Of a DNA stretch of 12,892 nucleotides, positions 1 to 6,560 are shown piece after piece; the first letter of the stretch is position 1, and each line of letters begins with the position of its first letter. The translations under genes were made by a program, and so were the position numbers. The notes beneath the pieces are model-generated. The model saw nothing but the letters and a program-made list of their open reading frames with translations. It was not told where the DNA came from and did no database searches. Origin of the DNA: Pleurocapsa sp. MO_226.B13 (lineage in GTDB: Bacteria > Cyanobacteriota > Cyanobacteriia > Cyanobacteriales > Xenococcaceae); NCBI GenBank assembly GCA_030064795.1, contig JASJEI010000196.1, positions 1 through 12,892 on the forward strand, in the 5' to 3' direction.

Positions 1-140
1 GTTCAGTGTCAAATAATCTGGGTCTATTCTCATTTAATGTGGGTCTGAGCGAGTTTTATTCTCATTTAATGTGGGCCCGTTAATGACATTATTTCGGGTC
101 GAAGCGATTATGATTTCGGGTCGCAACAGTTAGGGGTCGA
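1..140 (+). mobile_element. Putative terminus of a Tn7-like (TnsB-type) transposon with repeated transposase-binding sites
   Basis: Six related units end in GGGTC or a close variant at about 24, 45, 77, 100, 122 and 139, spaced 17-32 bp and mostly 21-23 bp. Units two and three share the 19-mer TATTCTCATTTAATGTGGG (25-43 and 57-75); units four and five share ATTTCGGGTCG. The first 24 bases (GTTCAGTGTCAAATAATCTG, then GGTC) resemble, from memory, the outer end of cyanobacterial V-K CAST elements, TGTACAGTGACAAATTATCT. The expected terminal T would lie one base left of the window. Multiple short sites about two helical turns apart are typical of TnsB ends. The orientation says the element extends to the right. 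No tnsB, tnsC or tniQ is nearby, so this would be the cargo-side end. That it is transposon DNA is fairly likely; the family is inferred. Confidence 0.5.
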
Positions 141-163
141 TGAATAAGGTTGCGTTTGCTCTA

Positions 164-193
164 AGATAATAAAGTAAACACACTTTATTATCT
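164..193. promoter_or_regulatory. Perfect 12-bp inverted repeat just upstream of the FAD oxidoreductase start
   Basis: AGATAATAAAGT (164-175) and ACTTTATTATCT (182-193) are exact reverse complements around a 6-nt spacer, ending two bases before the ATG at 196. The place where a Shine-Dalgarno sequence should be is occupied by the right arm, and no other one is visible. It could be an operator for a dimeric repressor or an RNA hairpin hiding the start. A -10-like GATAAT lies in the left arm without a good -35. Confidence 0.5.
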
Positions 194-195
194 CC

Positions 196-1446
196 ATGTC
201 TGATGTAGTAAGGGTAGTCGTGCTTGGCGGGGGAATTAGAGGAGCAACGATAAGTGCATTACTTGCTGCAACAGGCTTAGCTCAAGTTATTCTGATCGAG
301 CCTCGCGAAATTGGCTCTGGAGCTTCATCGACTAATCACGGACGTTTTCATGTAGGAACTTGGAATTATCACGAAAACGACTCTCAAAAAAATCCTTTTG
401 CTAGTGCAATTCTTAAAGCAAATAAAGAAAGCTATAAACTTCTCTCTCAGATACCAAATGCCACGGATTCCACTAAATGGGCTTATTACTGTTTTGAACA
501 ACAAGAGCTAGTGGATGATTTTGTTGATTTTTGTGAAAATCAACAAATCTTTTATCGTCCGATATCAAAACTACGCATTAATAGAACTTGGTGCGATCTT
601 GACTTGATAGATTCCGTTATCGAAATACCTGAATTTTCCTTTAATCCAGCACGCCTAGCTGCTCGATTAGTAGAAGCTGCGGTACGCTTGGGAACTTGCT
701 GTGTTTATAGAGCGCGGGCGCAGCGAATTGATTCGCACAACAATATTTTTCAAGTTGGTCTTAATAACGGAGATGTTGTTGAAGCTGACTGGGTTATCAA
801 TGCAATGGGCAACTGGTCTAGAACGATTCAATCAAACCTTCCATTACCAAGATTAGAAATCACCTTACAGCGTTGGGAGTTGCTTTGTTTTTCATGTAGT
901 GATTTTGGTGTTCCACCGCTCGATCGTGTAGTAACGGTACAAAAGAAAGATAGAGAATTTATAGGCTTACTACCTCATGGAAAGTGGGTAGTATTTGGCA
1001 ACGACATAGACCGCGAAACGCTGGAATCTGAGACGGAGATACTTGAGAAACACTTCTTGAAACCTTTTGACAATGCCGTTAAGAATGAGCGAGAGATTCT
1101 TGCTGCCCATAAATCTTACATCCCTGTTCTTCAAAAGAATCTAACACAGCACCTCTATTCCTTTTCAGGTGTATATTCAGAAAGGTCACAAGTAACAGAA
1201 AACGCCAAAGGAAAACCAACACCCTACTCTTCTCAATTTGAATACGAATCTGATGTGCAAGGTTATTTGCTTATATTTGGAGGAAGCGCAACCTCAGCAC
1301 TATTTCAAGCAACTCAGGTCATAGAGCGAGTTTTGTCTGAACAACAAAGTTTTAAAGGCGATTATATAGAGCTGTTAAGAAAATTGATGGTGTATATTCC
1401 TGACAGAGATTTCGGTTGTGGAATGCTGTGGGAATCACGAGTTTAA
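196..1446 (+). CDS. FAD-dependent oxidoreductase (DAO/GlpA-like superfamily)
   Basis: A 416-aa flavoprotein-type oxidoreductase. A Rossmann nucleotide-binding motif opens the protein: VVVLGGGIRG with G11, G13 and G16 of GxGxxG, followed by the acidic residue E35 in LIEPREIGSGASS that normally binds the FAD ribose. PARLAARLVEAAVRLG (151-166) resembles the glycerol-3-phosphate dehydrogenase/DAO family, and VINAMGNWS (200-208) matches its second FAD-contacting motif. FGGSATSA (361-368) occupies the place of the C-terminal FAD contact. Length fits the family. The substrate cannot be read from the sequence; amine, amino acid or glycerol-3-phosphate oxidation are all possible. There is no signal peptide or membrane segment, so it is probably cytoplasmic. 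It stands alone, preceded by a dyad rather than a Shine-Dalgarno sequence, and ends at a terminator shared with the convergent integrase. It may be transposon cargo. Confidence 0.85.
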   Translation: MSDVVRVVVLGGGIRGATISALLAATGLAQVILIEPREIGSGASSTNHGRFHVGTWNYHENDSQKNPFASAILKANKESYKLLSQIPNATDSTKWAYYCFEQQELVDDFVDFCENQQIFYRPISKLRINRTWCDLDLIDSVIEIPEFSFNPARLAARLVEAAVRLGTCCVYRARAQRIDSHNNIFQVGLNNGDVVEADWVINAMGNWSRTIQSNLPLPRLEITLQRWELLCFSCSDFGVPPLDRVVTVQKKDREFIGLLPHGKWVVFGNDIDRETLESETEILEKHFLKPFDNAVKNEREILAAHKSYIPVLQKNLTQHLYSFSGVYSERSQVTENAKGKPTPYSSQFEYESDVQGYLLIFGGSATSALFQATQVIERVLSEQQSFKGDYIELLRKLMVYIPDRDFGCGMLWESRV

Positions 1447-1764
1447 TTATCAGTGTGCTGAATACTCTGAAGGACACAAACCACTCAAATTCCTGATTTT
1501 TGGCAGTGGTTAGCAGTTATACTGTGCAGTGATTACCGTGCGCGGTGGCGGCGCGGTAGGCAGTAATTTGAAGTGCGAATGTAGTGCTGTACAAGTGCAG
1601 TCAAGAAAAGATTTGAAGTGGAATTTTGGGGGTCGTAGATCTCCTACACATATGCATTAAAATGCGCTGCTATCCAGCAGCTTTTCTTTTTCTCTTTAAA
1701 ACCATTCATTGGGTACTACAGGGCTGCATTGGCAGAGATTCGGCTCGATGCAAGTAGACTTTAA
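1447..1764. other. Intergenic region between convergent genes
   Basis: No gene is supported here. Apart from the hairpin at 1666, the stretch 1510-1600 is rich in GCAGT/AAGTGC words, and ATTTGAAGTG occurs twice in the same orientation (1566-1575 and 1611-1620). Such short repeats beside an integrase could be arm-type binding sites, but nothing in the sequence confirms this. Confidence 0.4.
1666..1697. terminator. Rho-independent terminator, possibly bidirectional, between convergent genes
   Basis: GCTGCT (1666-1671) and AGCAGC (1676-1681) form a six-pair stem with an ATCC loop. On the plus strand it is followed by TTTTCTTTTTCTCTTT (1682-1697), and on the minus strand by GCGCATTTT. It lies between the oxidoreductase (+) and the integrase (-), so it could stop transcripts from both sides, more strongly on the plus strand. 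Confidence 0.65.
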
Positions 1765-2364
1765 TCAATCCCCCCAAAAATCCCGAAACCTTCCTGGCAC
1801 AAGCTCTGTGTAGCGCACTGTATGAGTGATATTTCTATGTCCAAGGTAGCTTTGAATTGCCCTGGTATCAAAGCCCTTGTTAGCAAGATAAAAGCCTGTT
1901 GCGTGCCGAAGCATATGCGGATGCACTGGGAAGGCTATGTCTGCCACCTTCCCAGCCCGTGCAATCATTTTTCGTACAGCAGAATCTCCAAGATTGCCGC
2001 CCTGTTCCGACAAAAACACATACGGACTCTTTCCATATTTCTTTTGCACTTTCCGTAACGCCCGTAACTCAACGCCTCGTAAGGGATGAATACTAGGATT
2101 TCCTTGCTTTAAGCGTCTGACATGAAATAGCCCTTGTTCTAGGTCAAGCTGCTCCCAGCGTAGGTCAACTGCTTCTCCAACTCGTAAGCCATGTCGGTAC
2201 ATGATGAGTATAATAGCAGCGTCACGTGAGCGGTGCCTGCCGACTTTTCTCGCAGCTCTGATAAGGCGGTCAACTTCATCAGGGGTTAAGTACTCTCGAG
2301 TACGGCGATCGCAATTCCGAGGTTTCTTAGGCGGTGATGGAGAGGATGAAGGAGTAGAAGACAT
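1765..2364 (-). CDS. Small tyrosine recombinase/integrase (FimB-like size)
   Basis: A 199-aa tyrosine recombinase made almost only of the catalytic domain. The full active-site set can be seen: R61 in RHGLRVGE, K86 in RRLKQGNP, H150 and R153 in HMLRHATG, H176 in YLGHRN, and nucleophile Y185 in RYTELVP. The first 20 residues are Ser/Pro-rich and probably disordered, and there is no separate core-binding domain, as in FimB/FimE-type recombinases of about 200 aa. It would cut and rejoin DNA at short inverted-arm sites, either to integrate an element or to flip a segment. The target site is not identified. The gene contains a HIP1 octamer at 2305, so it looks resident in a cyanobacterial genome. 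No good Shine-Dalgarno sequence precedes the ATG. It transcribes leftward towards the shared hairpin at 1666. Confidence 0.9.
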   Translation of the reverse strand: MSSTPSSSPSPPKKPRNCDRRTREYLTPDEVDRLIRAARKVGRHRSRDAAIILIMYRHGLRVGEAVDLRWEQLDLEQGLFHVRRLKQGNPSIHPLRGVELRALRKVQKKYGKSPYVFLSEQGGNLGDSAVRKMIARAGKVADIAFPVHPHMLRHATGFYLANKGFDTRAIQSYLGHRNITHTVRYTELVPGRFRDFWGD

Positions 2365-2753
2365 AAGAGCCAGATCAAACCTTCCCGAAAACGAGAAGAT
2401 GTAGTACGGATTGTGATGAGAAAACAGTAGGTTAAATCAAAGACTTGAATGTGATAAGTCTAAGAAAACCCTCGCATAAAAAGGCTAAAGTGGGACACTA
2501 ACTGAAGAACGATTATTTTGGTTATAAGAGATCGCCAGTAAATTTGATTCTCAAAATTGAACTTCTTTATTTATAAGGGTTTCAGAACCAAAATTTTCCT
2601 TACCGACCAAAATTGTTCCGTTGCTAAACAAAGGCGCTATAGACGGAATTATCGGAAGTCTCACATTGTCTACTGTTTGATATAGAAATTATTAATCTAA
2701 AAAGAAACTACGAGTATACTATAATAAAAGCCTAATTTTGTATTGTTTTTCAT
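2365..2753. other. AT-rich intergenic region between divergent genes
   Basis: No coding sequence is supported. ACCAAAATT occurs twice in direct orientation (2587-2595 and 2606-2614), and ACCAAAAT once inverted (2515-2522). These could be protein-binding sites for the divergent integrase or lipoprotein promoters, or chance AT-rich words. Confidence 0.35.
2720..2725 (+). promoter_or_regulatory. Consensus -10 box (TATAAT) of the lipoprotein operon
   Basis: An exact TATAAT lies 28 bp before the lipoprotein ATG at 2754, which predicts a leader of about 20 nt. There is no convincing -35 box at 16-18 bp spacing. Upstream sequence is too AT-rich for the box alone to be decisive. Confidence 0.4.
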
Positions 2754-3356
2754 ATGTCGCTAATAAAGTTTCGAGTAAGAACTTTAACGATTGTTTTAAT
2801 AATGCTTTTTTTATTTGGCTGTAGTTCAAATGAAGCAAAAGCTTTAAAGCAAGAAGAGACTATTGATAATCTTATTTCGCAAAAACCTAATCTGAAAAAT
2901 TACTCTTTGAAGATAGAGAGGCAAATTAATAGTGTAAGGGACTTACTTAAAAGAGATAACAGGGAGAACGAAGAACTTCAAAGATTTCTAGAAAAAGAAG
3001 GTAGAAACTTAAAAATACAAGATCATGCTGAATTTCTTAAGCAAGCAGAAACCAATATACAATATCGAAAAATAGCATCCTCTATTGAAAAAAATGCATT
3101 TCTAGATTTAAGAATAAAAGATCTTGAAGATAAGTTAGTAAAGCGTGAGATTTTTCTTGACAAATTAAAACTTAATATCTGGAAAATAGAAAGAATAGCT
3201 GAGATAAGAGGATTAGATATCTCAATAGATAAAAATGAAATAGAAGGTTTAATCGAAATTGCAGAAGATCTGATTAATGAAGAGCTGAATCCCAAAACTA
3301 ACTTTGATATCAATGAATTAGCAAGGGACAAGTTTTTTCAACTTGTATCAAAATAG
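2754..3356 (+). CDS. Putative lipoprotein with long helical/coiled-coil body
   Basis: A 200-aa protein of unrecognised family. A basic N-terminus (KFRVR), a hydrophobic core (TIVLIMLFLF) and the lipobox-like LFGC with C23 form a lipoprotein signal; the F at position -2 is slightly unusual. The mature part is rich in Lys, Glu, Asn and Ile, has no Trp-rich or Cys motifs, and shows long stretches of heptad-like hydrophobic spacing, especially about 45-75 and 90-175, suggesting helical coiled coils. It should be anchored in the inner or outer membrane facing the periplasm. The next gene, 18 bp downstream, encodes a membrane protein and is very likely co-transcribed, so the two may form an envelope complex. 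Codon use is strongly AT-biased, with many AGA and ATA codons and no HIP1 sites, which suggests recent transfer. Function unknown. Confidence 0.75.
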   Translation: MSLIKFRVRTLTIVLIMLFLFGCSSNEAKALKQEETIDNLISQKPNLKNYSLKIERQINSVRDLLKRDNRENEELQRFLEKEGRNLKIQDHAEFLKQAETNIQYRKIASSIEKNAFLDLRIKDLEDKLVKREIFLDKLKLNIWKIERIAEIRGLDISIDKNEIEGLIEIAEDLINEELNPKTNFDINELARDKFFQLVSK

Positions 3357-3374
3357 TTAAATTCTATTATTTTT

Positions 3375-4013
3375 ATGTTTACAAGAAAAGTTCGTAAAGT
3401 GTCAGCTCTTAAACATCCTTATAGTAATGCTTTACACACGCTTTTATCACAAAATAAGCAAGGATTACTAGCTCGTGAGATAGCTAGTGTGCTAAGAATT
3501 TCTGAAAAAGAATGTGAAAAACTACTATACAAAGAGCAACTCCTTGGAACATTAGATGTCGATCCATACTCAGGTCGTCTTATTTATAGATCCAAAAAGA
3601 GTTTCTCAGACAATTCCCTTGATACAGAAATAGAAATAGCGCGAAAAAGGCATTTTGTAAGCAAATTTTGTTCAATGAAAATATTTTTTTTCCCACTGAC
3701 ATTATCAGCAGCTTTTTTATCTATTGAAATATTTAGTTTGCATATCAACTTTGCAGATAAGTTATCTTCACAAGAGAGAAGTATACAAGTAGATGTTGAT
3801 AGCAATAGAACTGCTATTCAATTTGGTGATGCAAGAGGAGAAAAAGAAGAATTAATAAAGATTAAAAAAATATTAAAGAATGATTCCAGAAACAGCTGTT
3901 CTGTTTTGTGGGAACAAGGTGATAAATGTTATGTTAGAAATCGGCTATATTCTGAAAGAGAATTTGACAAAGAATTGAAACGTATAGACACAAGAATACA
4001 ATCAATAGAGTAA
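3375..4013 (+). CDS. Single-pass membrane protein with possible N-terminal winged-helix domain
   Basis: A 212-aa protein, family not recognised. Residues about 14-72 read like a winged-helix unit: helices around SNALHTLLSQ, GLLAREIASVLRISE and KECEKLLYKEQLLG, followed by a wing-like DVDPYSGRLIYRS. A basic stretch (ARKRHFVSKF) precedes one hydrophobic segment at about 101-124 (MKIFFFPLTLSAAFLSIEIF...), so the N-terminus is probably cytoplasmic and the C-terminus periplasmic. The C-terminal part is charged and holds two cysteines (SCSVLWEQGDKC). This is the layout of a membrane-tethered regulator, such as a one-component sensor or an anti-sigma-like protein, but that is inference only. It follows the lipoprotein gene by 18 bp and shares its AT-rich composition. 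No terminator is obvious after it. Confidence 0.65.
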   Translation: MFTRKVRKVSALKHPYSNALHTLLSQNKQGLLAREIASVLRISEKECEKLLYKEQLLGTLDVDPYSGRLIYRSKKSFSDNSLDTEIEIARKRHFVSKFCSMKIFFFPLTLSAAFLSIEIFSLHINFADKLSSQERSIQVDVDSNRTAIQFGDARGEKEELIKIKKILKNDSRNSCSVLWEQGDKCYVRNRLYSEREFDKELKRIDTRIQSIE

Positions 4014-4252
4014 TTTTTATAGACTAAATACTCAATCTAATATTTTTAGAATGATGGCAAAAAAAATGCTGATTTGAAAATTGGTATAGTTTGGCATATT
4101 AGCTGGAACATCGTAAGAAACAAGTTCAACCTGCTCGACCCAGACATCATTTTCCAGATTAGGATGCTGATAGTTATGGGTGTCCACAATGTTATAACTT
4201 CATAGACACCCCAAAACTCCCCCAAAATACTGTCTACTAAATCGATTTTCTG
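4014..4252. other. Intergenic stretch with a possible decayed minus-strand gene
   Basis: On the minus strand, about 4199 down to 4062 can be read as a protein-like frame (YNIVDTHNYQHPNLEN, then DVWVEQVELVSYDVPANM). It has an in-frame stop just upstream (TGA at 4202-4200) and meets an eight-A run (4059-4066) near its end. It has no usable start codon. It may be the tail of a degraded gene of unknown family. Confidence 0.2.
4245..4252. repeat. Left 8-bp target-site duplication of the MITE-like element
   Basis: ATTTTCTG directly abuts the left inverted repeat and is repeated exactly in the same orientation at 4647-4654, directly abutting the right one. This is the footprint of a DDE-type transposition event. 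Confidence 0.85.
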
Positions 4253-4316
4253 TGTAACTTTTAAGATTAAGTGGCGTAAAATCTTCAGAGTTATTTGGCG
4301 TAATACAAATAAACTG
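4253..4316 (+). repeat. Left terminal inverted repeat (64 bp)
   Basis: This arm pairs with 4583-4646 at 63 of 64 positions. It contains two direct copies of TGGCGTAA at 4272 and 4295, probably transposase-binding sites. Confidence 0.88.
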
Positions 4317-4582
4317 ATGTAGCGTTGTTCAAGCCGACTATGAATAGAAAAGCGCGAATCTATCATACGAGAATCTAGCCCGAAATGCTGACCAAGTAAG
4401 TATTTTAGCGAGCATAAGCAATTTGCACATCTCCAGGTCAAATTTGTGACAAAACATAGTGCATTAATCACAGACTTTTGCCATTAACTTTTGCGACAGG
4501 AAAAGTACAACAAAACCGTAAACCTGAAATTTGATGCAAAACTTGAAACTTTTGCCACAGTTAAATCAAAACCAATCGACAG

Positions 4583-4646
4583 CAGTTAATTTGTATTACG
4601 CCAAATAACTCTGAAGATTTTACGCCACTTAATCTTAAAAGTTACA
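4583..4646 (-). repeat. Right terminal inverted repeat (64 bp)
   Basis: Reverse complement of 4253-4316 with a single T/A difference near its inner edge, ending GTTACA directly before the ATTTTCTG duplication. Confidence 0.88.
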
Positions 4647-4654
4647 ATTTTCTG
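4647..4654. repeat. Right 8-bp target-site duplication
   Basis: ATTTTCTG is an exact copy of 4245-4252. Removing one copy plus the element restores a continuous pre-insertion sequence leading into the serine recombinase promoter region. Confidence 0.85.
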
Positions 4655-4661
4655 CTATTAA

Positions 4662-5254
<593 letters not shown>

Positions 5255-5580
5255 TTTAGGTGGAATTTCAATTGTCGTATCCTTGAAGACCATATTAATG
5301 AGTTTAATTAAGTCAGCCTTTACAAGCTACTACATTTAGTGAAGCGCAATCACAGATGAAAGCTATTCAAAAGAATCTACAAAGTCCCAATAATCCGAGT
5401 AAAGCTGAGTTATAAAAAGCGTAAAAGCAGAGTCTAGTCCAGTCAGAATAAGCCTTTAAAGTCGATATGACCCTTTAATTCACGAATCGTGTTCATATGC
5501 TTTATTGAACAAGCTATTAAGTTCAAAATAGCCTGACCTGTGTGTTATCAATGTACGTATGCCTTATAAAACTCAGAAAA
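5255..5580. other. Intergenic region with a decayed gene tail
   Basis: No intact gene is supported. The stretch holds the minus-strand remnant described at 5363-5416 and is otherwise AT-rich sequence without clear hairpins or promoters. Confidence 0.4.
5363..5416 (-). pseudogene. C-terminal remnant of a paralogue of the acidic 110-aa protein
   Basis: Read on the minus strand, this ends YSDYWDFVDSFE-stop. The intact gene at 5871-6203 ends DDYWHFVGSFE-stop, so eight of the last ten residues and the stop agree, with about 75% nucleotide identity over some 44 bases. Upstream of this remnant the frame is not maintained and no start can be assigned. It is best read as the tail of a duplicated, mostly deleted copy about 500 bp from the intact gene, and it supports that the minus-strand frame of the intact gene is a real coding sequence. 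Confidence 0.5.
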
Positions 5581-5712
5581 ATGCCTACAGAAACAAAACT
5601 TTATCGTGTCTTGATAGCCAGTCCAGGAGATGTTGCCAAAGAAAGAGAAATCGTCAGACAAGAAGTTCATAGATGGAATTCGATGCACGCCATTCAAATG
5701 AACATGGTCTAA
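5581..5712 (+). pseudogene. Truncated N-terminus of a DUF4062-like protein
   Basis: ATG at 5581 opens a 43-codon frame ending at TAA 5710-5712. It contains YRVLIASPGDVAKEREIVRQ followed by EVHRWNSMHAIQMNMV. The ASPGDVxxER...WN pattern is the opening of DUF4062-type domains, which in full-length proteins head large ATPase or signalling proteins, many suspected of roles in conflict systems. The expected continuation is missing, and sequence after 5712 does not resume it in any frame I checked. So the gene was cut off shortly after its first conserved block. Confidence 0.6.
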
Positions 5713-5780
5713 AATCAACAAAATTGGCTAAAAGCTTTGTTAGACAGTACTTACAATGAAAGTAGGGGAGTCATTAAATT

Positions 5781-5833
5781 CTCACGATAATTGTGAGCGA
5801 TCGCAGTTTGGTGAAACGAACGTTTCATGAAAC
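5781..5833. other. Cluster of small dyads around a HIP1 site
   Basis: CTCAC (5781-5785) pairs with GTGAG (5793-5797). The HIP1 octamer follows at 5797-5804, then GAAAC (5813-5817) and the 12-bp palindrome GTTTCATGAAAC (5822-5833). These lie just past the stop of the minus-strand 110-aa gene and could help end its transcript, although there is no strong T-run. Confidence 0.3.
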
Positions 5834-5870
5834 CGATAGGAGAAGAGTGAAATGGAATCTGAGATAAAAA

Positions 5871-6203
5871 CTACTCAAAAGAACCAACAAAATGCCAGTA
5901 ATCATCGGAAAGACCTTGACTATCTCCACCCCAATCGTGAGTCTCGTCGGTGAAATCAGATTCAGCTAACTCAGAGTGATAGGTGTCTTCTCTCAGTTCA
6001 GCGCGGATAGTGTTAATGTCGTTTTTGCCGACAGTAGAAGGAGAGGTAGTCAACTGAGATTGAAGAGAAGATACATCAGAAGAATCTTTTTCTGTACCCT
6101 GTTCGGTCGATTCGGCTGAATTAGATAATTCAGATGGCTCACTTGGAGAAAAGTTGGTGAAGTCGGTTTTTTTTCTGTGTAGTCTTCTAATTTGTCTGCT
6201 CAT
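5871..6203 (-). CDS. Small acidic protein of unknown function
   Basis: A 110-aa protein, family not recognised. The N-terminus is basic (MSRQIRRLHRKK). The middle is Ser/Thr/Glu-rich and likely disordered (FSPSEPSELSNSAESTEQG), and the C-terminus is acidic with aromatic residues (ESDFTDETHDWGGDSQG, then DDYWHFVGSFE). There is no signal peptide or membrane segment. The strongest argument that it is a gene is the second, decayed copy of its C-terminus at 5363-5416 in the same frame. It is divergent from the cold-shock gene, with 127 bp between. A TATAAA on the minus strand (6215-6210) lies only 6 nt before the start, which would give an almost leaderless transcript. No Shine-Dalgarno sequence is visible. 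Confidence 0.5.
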   Translation of the reverse strand: MSRQIRRLHRKKTDFTNFSPSEPSELSNSAESTEQGTEKDSSDVSSLQSQLTTSPSTVGKNDINTIRAELREDTYHSELAESDFTDETHDWGGDSQGLSDDYWHFVGSFE

Positions 6204-6268
6204 GAACGATTTATAGTGACTCAGGCTCTAGCATAGCAACGATTGAACGTTGACTTGGAATAAAAAGT

Positions 6269-6303
6269 AATAACTCTTTTTTTGCGATACACTTCGAGTT
6301 ATT
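6269..6303 (+). promoter_or_regulatory. Leader/promoter dyad of the cold-shock gene
   Basis: AATAACTC (6269-6276) and GAGTTATT (6296-6303) are exact reverse complements. A possible promoter, TTGCGA (6282-6287) and CATTAT (6305-6310) with 17-bp spacing, overlaps the right arm; an earlier TTGACT lies at 6250. The dyad could be an operator or, if transcription starts upstream, a leader hairpin of the type that controls cold-shock mRNAs. Confidence 0.35.
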
Positions 6304-6330
6304 CCATTATTTAGCAGAGAGATTAGTTGC

Positions 6331-6528
6331 ATGAGTACGGGTACTGTTAAGTTCTTCAATGAAGAAAAAGGCTTCGGTTTTATTCTCCAAGATAACGGGG
6401 GCAAAGACCTTTTTGTTCATGTCAGCTCTATTCAAGGCAACACCGCTTTAAATGAAGGACAGAAAGTAGAATATGAGATCGGAGAAGGCAGGAAAGGACC
6501 TTGTGCGGTCAACGTTATTCCAAATTGA
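6331..6528 (+). CDS. Cold-shock domain protein (CspA family)
   Basis: A 65-aa single cold-shock domain of normal length. It opens [18 protein letters not shown], with RNP1 (KGFGFI, 13-18) and RNP2 (LFVHV, 27-31) both intact. These surface aromatics bind single-stranded RNA or DNA, and CspA-type proteins melt RNA structure at low temperature or act as general RNA chaperones in the cytoplasm. GAGAG ten bases before the ATG can act as ribosome binding site. The next gene begins 32 bp after the stop on the same strand and is probably co-transcribed. Many cyanobacteria rely on RRM-type RNA-binding proteins for cold response, so a CspA-type gene in an accessory region may be acquired. Confidence 0.95.
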   Translation: MSTGTVKFFNEEKGFGFILQDNGGKDLFVHVSSIQGNTALNEGQKVEYEIGEGRKGPCAVNVIPN

Positions 6529-6560
6529 TAACAGAGTTACATCAAGGTAGGAGTTTAATA

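Larger units (their letters stand above)
4253..4646. mobile_element. MITE-like non-autonomous element, 394 bp, 64-bp terminal inverted repeats
   Basis: The 64-bp arms 4253-4316 and 4583-4646 are reverse complements with one mismatch (4311 against 4588). The outermost bases are TGTAAC...GTTACA, and an exact 8-bp duplication flanks them. The 266-bp interior has no credible gene, so a transposase must act in trans. Each arm holds two spaced copies of TGGCGTAA (4272 and 4295 on the left, 23 bp apart), and the interior has further repeated words. TG...CA ends, repeated subterminal sites and an 8-bp duplication fit the IS21 family best, though IS66, ISL3 and IS256 relatives also make 8-bp duplications. 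The near-identity of the arms points to recent mobility or selection on the ends. It sits 56 bp before the serine recombinase gene and may affect its expression. Confidence 0.85.

Noticed and set aside
4046..4471. Open frame of 141 codons on the minus strand
   Set aside because: It runs through the left inverted repeat of the MITE and the target duplication, has an implausible composition and no ribosome binding site. It is a chance frame across an insertion.
5852..5953. 33-codon plus-strand frame with a good AGGAG site
   Set aside because: It lies antisense to the conserved C-terminus of the 110-aa gene, and the start is not kept in the decayed copy at 5363. The similarity between the two places is explained by the minus-strand gene.
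6501..6560. Longer N-terminus of the 90-aa protein starting at ATG 6501
   Set aside because: This start is inside the cold-shock gene and has no ribosome binding site, whereas GTG 6561 has an excellent one.
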